From the NCBI GenBank assembly GCA_922989275.2, contig OV277867.1, positions 44,072,070 through 44,136,069 of the forward strand: a stretch of 64,000 nucleotides of DNA, given 5' to 3'. The notes under the pieces are model-generated. The model was not told the origin of the DNA and searched no databases. It was given only the letters and a program-made list of their open reading frames with translations. How positions within the stretch are numbered: the stretch's first letter is position 1; each line of letters begins with the position of its first letter. The translations under genes were made by a program, and so were the position numbers. This document shows positions 57,039 through 64,000 of this stretch, piece after piece. The DNA comes from Gari tellinella (taxonomy: Eukaryota > Mollusca > Bivalvia > Cardiida > Psammobiidae).

Positions 57039-57499
57039 TATGAAGTTTACAAATATATTTTATAAAGTCGCAGATCTAAACCATATTTCGGCGTTTTTGC
57101 AGTGAAATTTAGATGCTACATGTAAGAAAGCCAATTATTGACAGTAGTCATTCTATTTTAGTTCTGTTATCAGACGCTAGCTAACCTAAGAGAACTTTAC
57201 GAATCTTCTTTGACAATAATATCAATTTATTGCATTTCATCTGTCACTATTTTCAGAGAAAATTTGAAAATAAATCATGATTTGTTATGCTTCAGTGAGT
57301 CTCAAATGGCAATAAATGACATGCGCCTTTTTACAAGATTGAAAATGGTTTTATTACGAAATCGACCATGTTTGCAATCTCCATTCATATGATTTTTAAA
57401 CCAAGTTTAAATTGTTCCCAAAATACATGCGATATAATTGATTGACTTCTGAAATGATAATGTATACGTTTAGCTCCAATCAATAATTGAAATGTTTAA
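57039..57499. other. no recognisable feature
   Basis: Nothing diagnostic. Confidence 0.3.
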
Positions 57500-57712
57500 C
57501 AGCGGAGAAGACGTTGTTATGTGCCGTAAACTAAACGAAAACAAGATAACTCAAATATATAAAATAATATATTCTTACAAGTATCGTAGATTTCATTCAA
57601 TCGGAATGGCAAATAGTTAGGAGCATGATCGTACACCAAGCTGTTTGAAAATTACATTACTGTCTAGCATAAACACGTTTACTATAAACATGTATATTAA
57701 AAGTAGAACGCC
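57500..57712. mobile_element. TA-A MITE, degenerate
   Basis: CAGCGGAGAAGACGTTGTTA, GAATGGCAAATAGTTAGGAG, CACCAAGCTGTTTGAAAATT, AGCATAAACACGTTTACTAT; right end lost. Confidence 0.55.
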
Positions 57713-57914
57713 ATTACCTGAGTATTAAAATCATTTCAGAATCATTCAAGTCATAACTGAATAAAAGAGAGCGTTTGTATTTCCAACTAACCATCGTTTA
57801 TATAATAATATTTAAGCATGATTAAGGTACAGATTTACTTTGAATTATCAGTAATATATATTGATACGTTAATACGATTAATTTAATTGTGTATGTGTTT
57901 TGTACATAACGCCT

Positions 57915-58166
57915 TTAACCCATTAACCCATTGCTTTTTTCTAGTTTGAAGATAGTTGACCACTTAAAGCCGGTTGAAAGTAAAGCGGTATGTGCCTTTA
58001 GGCACATTCTGCTTTACTTTCAGCCTGCTTCAAGGTTTTATCTGCTAGAATACAGAAACTATTTCTTACGATATATAATCATGACTGTATAAATTAGCAT
58101 TATTTTCTTCAGTGGAGGGATACATTAGAGGCGTAATAAAGGCGTATTTATGGGTTAATGGGTTAA
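57915..58166. mobile_element. TTAA-2 MITE with doubled TTAACCCA ends
   Basis: Left edge TTAACCCATTAACCCATTGC and right edge TATGGGTTAATGGGTTAA: each end carries an extra TTAACCCA step, so either TTAA (57915 or 57923; 58154 or 58163) could be the boundary. Hairpin CCGGTTGAAAGTAAAGCGGT, ATGTGCC / GGCACATTCTGCTTTACTTT. Confidence 0.88.
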
Positions 58167-58399
58167 TTTATAGATCGATAAAAGTAAAGATTAAGTATGC
58201 TGTATTGTTTGCGTGTCGTCAGTGTGACTAAATTGTTCAAATATAAAGAATATAAAGGATCATAGTCCATAACGTTTGAAGCAGGCTGCATTTATTGGAA
58301 CCATTTCTTTTACCATGATGCTTCTTTCTAATTTGTAGTTTGCATTGTATTGTAACGGGATGGTTCCCGAGTAGTTGGCTGATTTAGCTCTCTTCCCTC
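58167..58399. other. no recognisable feature
   Basis: Nothing diagnostic. Confidence 0.3.
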
Positions 58400-58765
58400 T
58401 ACAGTGGCCTCTCTCTACAGCGACATCCAGTGGGAGACACAGATTGTGTGAGTGTTATTCGGAGGGAGTCGTTATAGAGAGGGAAACTCAAGACTAGGCT
58501 AACATCCGCAAACAGCTTGAATCCAGATCAGACGCCGCGTAACGCGGCGTCTGATCTGGAAACAAGCTGTTTGCCACTCATAATTATATTTATTTTTATC
58601 AAAATGTCCACATTTAAAGAAAAACAGCAGACGACAATTTTAAGCAGACGACATTGCAGCAGTAAAAGTATTAGACATACTTGTCTGATTTAGGGAACTG
58701 AGACATGGGTCGTTGTAAGGAGGGAATCGTTGTTGGGAGAGCCGTTGTAGAGAGGGAACACTGTA
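58400..58765. mobile_element. TA-C MITE, complete
   Basis: 366 bp; TA at 58400-58401 and 58764-58765. Ends CAGTGGCCTCTCTCTACAGC and GTTGTAGAGAGGGAACACTG. Hairpin 58507-58576: GCAAACAGCTTGAATCCAGA, tip GCCGCGTAACGCGGC, TGATCTGGAAACAAGCTGTT. CAGCAGACGACAATTTTAAG and CAGACGACATTGCAGCAGTA follow. Confidence 0.92.
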
Positions 58766-59931
58766 TTTCCCTTCTAAGCTATCTCGGTAGCAGGTACTCT
58801 CAATACTTGAATAATAAGTAGACATTTAGTATGTCCAACAAATAGTCAATAATGGGTTCACATATAAATTATTAGAATTTTAAATGATAATTAATTTGGC
58901 TTCAAAATGGTGACTTTTGATAAAACAACCTAATGTCACTGCAGACTTTTATAATTATTTAAATTAATCCAACCACTTACACTTGTGTATTATAACGCTC
59001 TCTTAACTATGAATTTAATGAGTGTATTCTTTGGTACTTGGTGCCAAAACAAGAAGAAAATTTCAATCACAGATTTGTTCGTGGAAACGAACTGGCGAAA
59101 ATGACGTCGAAATGAGCTGTGCTCCAGCGTTCCAAAGACACTGACTTTTATACTAACAGAAGCGGATTGCTCCCACTTTATGTGTATGATCACCACAAAA
59201 AGTGGGTAGGATCACCACAGAATTGATCACTGTGATCAGTGATCCAAATACGGATCGCTAGTGATGGACTACATGTATAACCACCACGTCATCAATACCT
59301 GTGTAGAAATGGAATACACAAGCGATATGACGACGTTGTGTGACTTTTAACCGCCGTTGAGTTTAAACATGAGTATAAACACAAACTATCGGTGTGTCTG
59401 CAGTGACAATACAGAAATATGTTGACTTTACACTAAATGATTAGATCATTTGGTTTTAACCAGTGAATAACATGAAAGATGCATGACACATTACGTTTAG
59501 AATTCACCTATCGGCTATAGGGTTTCTCAATTATGAGGTAAGTCTGTTAAATATTAGCTGTGGCAATCGTCATGATCCTTTCATGTTATGTCCAAACAGT
59601 GTATTTTATATTTCTAACAATGAAACACTGGAGATTGCTATATTGTGTTGTAGCAGACACAGTAAAATAACTAGTAGTAATAGTATTTCATTTCCGGATA
59701 GCGTTGACTTTTCAACAGAAATGATGTGATATTCTAACACACTTCGCACACGCCCCTATATAAACAAAGAAAGGACGTATCTGTGTTTGAATTCTCAATA
59801 AAACACTCACGCGCTGTAATATTCTACCGTGACATCATATTGCTTCGAAAATGCGTACGCCAACAAGTGTAGCGCCGTTGCTTCGTTGCAAATTAAGGTT
59901 AAACTATGTGTTAAATCGAACTAAAAAATTG
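58766..59931. other. 1.2 kb without MITEs; weak regulatory-looking motifs
   Basis: GATCACCACAAAAAGTGGGT and GATCACCACAGAATTGATCA with GATCACTGTGATCAGTGATC (59189-59243) form a small cluster of GATCACC direct and inverted repeats. ACGCCCCTATATAAACAAAG (59751-59770) could be a TATA box next to a CCCC motif. No ORF with a domain lies nearby. Confidence 0.35.
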
Positions 59932-60075
59932 ATACCAGTGTTTTATCTTGCAATCGAACACGGGTACATGTAGTCGTTGAGATGCTGGTAGTTAAACCAC
60001 TCGGTGTAATTTTAAATTACTGCGCAGCTAAACTCCTACCAGTGTTCGATTGCACGTTAAACACTGATATACCTT
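59932..60075. repeat. 144-bp fold-back element
   Basis: TACCAGTGTTTTATCTTGCA and ATCGAACACGGGTA pair with TACCAGTGTTCGATTGCACG and TTAAACACTGATATA. One copy only in this window. Confidence 0.75.
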
Positions 60076-60154
60076 TATTATTTCTTAAATATGTAATATC
60101 TCCTTATTCCCGGTAACAACCCATGCGATCCAGAAATAATGAAACAACTACTTA

Positions 60155-60285
60155 TTAACTCATTCACGCGAGCTTTCAAATAGACACGTCCATTTTACAA
60201 TAAGTTATAGTCCATTTTTACATACTTAGACTTGATTTTAACTATAGATTTTAAAAAGACAAATAGCGGAGACCATGTTAATATA
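60155..60285. mobile_element. TTAA-1 MITE, cut inside the hairpin
   Basis: TTAA at 60155-60158, CTCATTCACGCGAGCTTTCA, ATAGTCCATTTTTACATACT, then GACAAATAGCGGAGACCATG, the beginning of the left arm, where it stops. Confidence 0.65.
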
Positions 60286-60288
60286 GCT

Positions 60289-60510
60289 TTATTCAGAGAA
60301 GGCGTTATTATTTCCAAACAAATGCGTGTTCGTTGAAACAAACAGTTATATCATTACAAACAATTTCGAGCCAGATCAGATGTCGGGTAACCAGGTGTCT
60401 GATCAGGCTCAAAACTTGTCAACACAGAAATGCCGTTCTCTACATTTAGTGCATAGCGTTTCCATTTTGTTTACGTTTAAATGGGTAAGAATATCGTCTT
60501 CTCCACTGTA
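60289..60510. mobile_element. TA-A MITE
   Basis: TTCAGAGAAGGCGTTATTAT, core ACAAACAATTTCGAGCCAGA, tip GTCGGGTAACCAGGT, ATCAGGCTCAAAACTTG; then TTTACGTTTAAATGGGTAAG and CGTCTTCTCCACTG with TA at 60509-60510. Confidence 0.78.
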
Positions 60511-60524
60511 CATGTATATACAAT

Positions 60525-60931
60525 ACATAAAATCCGCTCTATTACATGTACGACCACTAATAAAGTTATCTACTATAGGGTGTTTTAAGCAAGATGAATG
60601 CAAAACAGAAAGCTCATATAGGAGCTTTTCTGTTTTACGTTCACTTTGCTCTAAGCTCTCATCTATCTTTGGTTGAACCCATTGGCCTTCTTTTTAGTGG
60701 TCGTAATAGAGATACAGTAGAACCTCTCTATTACGACCACTAAGTTGTGTTGAATATTAGCCGTTTAAGACATGTTACTGCTTAAAGTAATGTAAAAGTG
60801 AAACAGAAAGCTCCTACAGGAGCTTTCTGTTTCACTTTCACATTGCTTTAATCTGTCACCTGTCCTTTATACTAACACTTAGCCTTCTTTTGAGTGGTCG
60901 TAATAGAGGGGTTCGACTGTATTTAACTGTA
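60525..60931. mobile_element. TA-D MITE with a second TA-D inserted in its right end
   Basis: TACATAAAATCCGCTCTATT, ACGACCACTAATAAAGTTAT, hairpin AAGCAAGATGAATGCAAAAC and AGAAAGCTC / GGAGCTTTTCTGTTTTACGT. The right end AGTGGTCGTAATAGAGA is interrupted at TA 60713 and resumes after 60921 with TTTAACTG, flanked by TA. Confidence 0.75.
60713..60921. mobile_element. TA-D MITE, complete, nested in TA-D
   Basis: 209 bp; TA at both edges. Ends CAGTAGAACCTCTCTATTAC and AATAGAGGGGTTCGACTG. Perfect hairpin 60783-60855: TAATGTAAAAGTGAAACAGA and AAGCTCCTACAGGAGCTTTC with the complement. Confidence 0.92.
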
Positions 60932-60983
60932 AAACAATTTTGAGTGACCGTTCATGAATTTTCGAAAACAGTTTGAACATCTC

Positions 60984-61165
60984 TTAACCCATTCACTGCT
61001 ACGATAGCGCTTGCTTTCAACAATTGGTGTCTTCATTAGATCGCCAATTTAGATAATAGTTAAATTGACCAAAGTTATATGGTACTAGGTGTCATTCTGT
61101 TTGGATCATGATCAGACATAGAGTAATTCGGCGTCTAAACAGGATATAAACTGTTTGCAAAAACA
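60984..61165. mobile_element. TTAA-3b MITE, right end lost
   Basis: TTAA at 60984-60987, CCCATTCACTGCTACGATAG, CGCTTGCTTTCAACAATTGG; hairpin GTTTGGATCATGATCAGACA, tip TAGAGTAATTCGG, AAACAGGATATAAACTGTTT. Confidence 0.7.
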
Positions 61166-61504
61166 TGCATTTGTAACTTTTCTGGCTGACAATGAACAGT
61201 AACTTGTCACCGTTCCTAGAGGTGCAGTGAAAACAAACTGGTTTTACCATATACACATAGATCAATTGTGAAGCAAATATAAAGTTTTACATGCATCTAT
61301 AGTATTCTGTCAAGCTAAAGTTATGTGAATTTTTATAGTAAGCTTGCCTTTAAGAAAGACATTTGCAACACATTTGATCGTAATAATAATTACATAATAC
61401 CATACATCCTTGTAAAATGCACTCTGCAGCAGATAGATTGTGACATTGATTACTCTCGTGGGTTTTAACCGTAAGCTAGACCGTATGCATTGATTTGCTA
61501 TTCC
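61166..61504. other. no recognisable feature
   Basis: Nothing diagnostic. Confidence 0.3.
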
Positions 61505-61707
61505 TACAGTGTAGGCGCCCTTCAACGACCATAGCATGTACGTCTCTTCCACATCTGGCGTGGGTGTATGCTTAAAGCTAGGTGAAAGATAAACAGAAAG
61601 CTCCTATAGGAGCTTTCTGTTTATCTTTCACCTAGCTTTACGTTACTACCGGTTATTAACATTAGCAGTGAGTATTTATCGGAGTGGGTGAACGGGACTT
61701 CTCTGTA
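61505..61707. mobile_element. possible new MITE with a perfect class 2-type palindrome
   Basis: The centre 61573-61640 is a perfect 68-bp palindrome (34-bp arms TAAAGCTAGGTGAAAGATAA, ACAGAAAGCTCCTA). TA-flanked candidate ends CAGTGTAGGCGCCCTTCAAC (61507) and GTTCACCC-type sequence before CTCTG-TA (61705) are only loosely inverted, so the boundaries are tentative. Confidence 0.55.
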
Positions 61708-62074
61708 CCCTCACAAACTTAGATTAGCAACAAAAGATTGGTTGCAGTTCTGAGACAATTGCTTGTGAGACTAATAGCATTTAGGGTGTTTTATTGTTTT
61801 GTCAACCAAAGAAGCGTACTTTAAATCGATACCTGACTCTACGTTCAGTTTCACCGCCTTTAGTTTTAACAACAAGGATTTAACGATACTAAGCAAGTAC
61901 ATGTACTGATGAGATGTTATCCATTTTAACACGACTTACTTAAAATCTAATTTTTTTTCTTCAAAATTCCAGATAGGGCAATAAATAAATATTGATATAT
62001 AAACTTCAGTTTATATATACTTATTAAAATCTCAATGCAAATGCATGTAGAAAATGCCATATTCAAATATTTAT
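61708..62074. other. no recognisable feature
   Basis: Nothing diagnostic. Confidence 0.3.
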
Positions 62075-62190
62075 ATAGCAAACAATTCGGCGCCATATTA
62101 GACGCCTGGTGAACAGGTATGTGATCAGGCTCCAAACTGTTTTAGTACAAACTCCTATATTGGAAAATCATAACGTTTTCCCAACTTTAG
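62075..62190. mobile_element. TA-A MITE, central and right part
   Basis: ATAGCAAACAATTCGGCGCC, TTAGACGCCTGGTGAACAGG, ATCAGGCTCCAAACTGTTTT, then AATCATAACGTTTTCCCAAC. Confidence 0.6.
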
Positions 62191-62819
62191 AGTAATTTCT
62201 ATTAACAAGTAATGGACCGACAGCTGGAATCTTTCCTGGAAGTACTTGTCAACGACTAATTTTCAAATAATATTATATAAGTTATATAAGAATAAAATGG
62301 AACAATAAAAAGTGTGTTTCCACAACGAAAGAAGTTTTTGTTTTTCAAAGAAATTGAAAACCAGAGTTTATATTTGTCAAATAGAAAAGAAAATGTAGCC
62401 CTATGGTATATATGACATTAAAATATGATCGGTATAAACATTCCTTAAGAAACAACAGAACCTAAGTGTTTTGTTTTGATGGCGCAGCACGTCAAAACAT
62501 ATAATTCCAAAGTATGAACAAACGAAAGTGCAACACACCATTACAAGGGAAAGAAGTAACGAGGTAAACATGTTATTCGTGCAAAGCTTACTCGATAAGC
62601 ATTTTGAACCAAACATAATATAGCTTTATGTCTTCTAAATTGAAACAAAAAGGTACTGTAAAGCATTTACCCGCGCCCGATTACAACCTTGCGCAAGGAT
62701 ATCACTTGCTAATTGATTAAAGTAATATATCTTAAAAAGCAACCAAATCTTTGTTATTTTTATTATCGTAAGAGAAATGTAGGGTGCAAATAACCACAGG
62801 CACAGGTCTGGTTGACACA
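62191..62819. other. no recognisable feature
   Basis: Nothing diagnostic apart from AT-rich sequence. Confidence 0.35.
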
Positions 62820-62890
62820 TTTTATTTGATCTACCGGTCTCGACCTTATTCAGGTCTTCATCATTTTTATTATGTTTATTTGTTTGTTGA
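62820..62890 (-). repeat. possible Penelope-like 3' remnant with hammerhead-like pattern
   Basis: On the minus strand: TGATGAAGACCTGAATAAGG followed by TCGAGACCGG. TGATGA, a GACCT/AGGTC stem and GAGA approximate the CTGATGA-stem-GAAA hammerhead core, with two deviations. Such GAAGACC..GGTCGAAAC phrases are known from Penelope-like elements (unverified here). No RT remains. Confidence 0.35.
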
Positions 62891-62891
62891 T

Positions 62892-63234
62892 TACAGCGCT
62901 CCCTCTCTACAACGACACCCAATGGGAGGCAAAGGCTGTGTGCATTATAGGGAGGGAAATAGGCTTAAATTAGCAAACAGATTGACTCCAGATCAGATAC
63001 CGCGTTACGCGGCGTCTGATCTGGAATCAAGCTGTTTGTCACACGTCATTAAGCTTTTTCTGTCAAAATGTCCATTATGTAACTTTTAGAAGAACAGCAG
63101 ACGACAGTTTTAAGCAGCCGTTTCTGCAGCAGTGAAATTGTTAGAAATTATTGTCTCGTTCAGGGATAAGCGACAAGGTCGCTGTAAGGCGGGAATTGTT
63201 GTTGGTAGGACCGTTGCAGAGAGGGAGCACTGTA
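62892..63234. mobile_element. TA-C MITE, complete
   Basis: 343 bp; TA at 62892-62893 and 63233-63234. Ends CAGCGCTCCCTCTCTACAAC and CGTTGCAGAGAGGGAGCACT. Hairpin 62972-63039: GCAAACAGATTGACTCCAGA, tip ACCGCGTTACGCGGC, TGATCTGGAATCAAGCTGTT. ACAGCAGACGACAGTTTTAA follows. Confidence 0.92.
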
Positions 63235-63458
63235 TCATGTTTAGCTCAACTTTTGGAAAAGTCGATCTAGTGTCGCCACCCTGTAGCCTGTGCCGTTTGT
63301 TTTTGTTGGGTTTTTTGTTAAACTTTAGAGAACAACAGTTCTCAATAACTAGGTATCCCTTTGAAAATAGAACACCTGTTTAGTATTTTGGGCAATTTAT
63401 ATAAGAGCATTCACCTATTTTAAAAAAGAAGGTACGATGTAACTTAAATGTGCTTAAT
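63235..63458. other. no recognisable feature
   Basis: The frame at 63132-63383 overlaps the TA-C end and has no domain. Confidence 0.3.
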
Positions 63459-63528
63459 GCAGAACAAAAATAATACAGAAAACTTCCATAGGAACTTTTT
63501 TGTATTATTTTCCTTAGCTTTAAAATGC
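63459..63528. repeat. class 2-type hairpin, variant
   Basis: CAAAAATAATACAGAAAACT and TCC pair with GGAACTTTTTTGTATTATTT; the flanks AATGCAGAA and TTAGCTTTAA recall the class 2 outer arms. Confidence 0.55.
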
Positions 63529-63641
63529 TACCTTTACTTAAGGCTTAAAATATACCGATTTTAGTAGACACTTAATCTAACTACAACTTTTCCTGATACA
63601 AAAGTATTGTCTGCAGTTATGTTTCATATTTTCATATCCCC

Positions 63642-63894
63642 TTAACCCTTTACCTGATAGCATTGCTTCTAGTATTGAAAATATGTGACTACTTACAGCA
63701 GGTTGAAAGTAAAGCAGAATGCGCCCTAAGGCGCATTCTGCTTTACTTTCAGCCTGCTTTAAGCTATTAATTGCTAGAATAAGGAAAGTATTAAATATGA
63801 CACATATTCATTACGGTATAATTTGGAACTATTTTCTTCAGCGGATGAATAAAATGAATGTGCTAAAAGTCGCTTCTATAAGGGAAAGGGTTAA
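63642..63894. mobile_element. TTAA-2 MITE, complete, consensus-like
   Basis: 253 bp, TTAA at 63642-63645 and 63891-63894; ends CCCTTTACCTGATAGCATTG and TATAAGGGAAAGGG. Perfect hairpin 63698-63764 (GCAGGTTGAAAGTAAAGCAG, AATGCGCCCTAAGGCGCATT). TATTTTCTTCAGCGGATGAA and GTGCTAAAAGTCGCTTCTAT follow. Confidence 0.92.
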
Positions 63895-63899
63895 ATAAA

Positions 63900-64000
63900 A
63901 AGTATTTGGGTAAGACGTCATTGTTTACCAATGAACGCGTCTAGGCTAAAATAGTGATCTCCACTGTCAACTGTATACAGTTTTCCCCTGACGTCTGATC
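63900..64000. mobile_element. TA-A MITE, left half, cut by the window end
   Basis: GGGTAAGACGTCATTGTTTA, CCAATGAACGCGTCTAGGCT, then GTATACAGTTTTCCCCTGAC and GTCTGATC at the last base. Confidence 0.5.

Overview
This window looks like animal nuclear DNA from a gene-poor, AT-rich interval. I infer a marine lophotrochozoan, most likely a bivalve mollusc, from the dense short palindromic DNA transposons, the tRNA-derived SINEs and the Jockey/CR1-type non-LTR retrotransposons. That is inference, not a species identification. I found no host protein-coding gene, rRNA or functional tRNA gene. The only convincing protein reading frame is the reverse transcriptase of a 5'-truncated LINE at 35933-37489 (+). 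Two decayed 3' pieces of a second LINE family lie at 1-470 (+) and 32196-32745 (-).

Most of the window is non-autonomous DNA transposons (MITEs). The names below are mine. Families flanked by TA: TA-A (ends CAGTGGAGAATCTGTTATTC, about 250 bp), TA-C (ends CAGTGCTCCCTCTCTACAAC, 300-366 bp), TA-D (ends CAGTAAAACCTCTCTATTAC, about 205 bp) and TA-E (ends CAGTCGAACTTCGATATCTC, about 197 bp). Families flanked by TTAA, with ends starting CCC or GGG: TTAA-1 (hairpin CTGATCAGAGGGCTCC, about 250 bp), TTAA-2 (hairpin around AAGTAAAGCAGAATGCGCC, about 252 bp), TTAA-3 and its subfamily 3b (hairpin tip GCCGCGTTACGCGGC, 208-250 bp), TTAA-4 (hairpin GATGAGACGCCGAG, about 214 bp) and TTAA-G (a 950 bp fold-back element, two copies). 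One family, SIX-I (ends CAGGGCTGCCAT), is flanked by 6-bp direct repeats in all three copies.

The most interesting observation is modularity. Families with unrelated ends and different target-site duplications share two internal perfect or near-perfect hairpins. Core class 1 (GCAAACAG...GATCAGACGCCG...CTGTTTGC) is in TA-A, TA-C, TTAA-3, TTAA-4 and, more distantly, TTAA-1. Core class 2 (CTTAAAGCA..GTGAAAGTAAA.CAGAA...) is in TTAA-2, TA-D and SIX-I. Differences between families are mirrored in both arms, so the hairpin is preserved while its sequence changes. Several rearrangements (insertions, tandem duplications, arm deletions) have breakpoints at the hairpin tip.

Layout: 1-1000 LINE and SINE relics; 1.7-13.7 kb nested TTAA and TA MITEs; 14.2 and 22.7 kb microsatellites; 14.7-35.5 kb more MITEs with three SINE insertions, three SIX-I copies and the first TTAA-G copy; 35.9-37.6 kb LINE; 39.5-40.1 kb a 60-bp tandem array apparently derived from a TA-E end; 40-54 kb nested MITEs, including the second TTAA-G copy inside a TTAA-2; about 46.2-46.6 kb a candidate promoter-like cluster (E-boxes, two CREs, TATA); 55.4-56.9 kb and 58.8-59.9 kb are the largest stretches without recognisable repeats; 58.4-64 kb MITEs again. 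Nested insertions give a relative order of activity for several families.
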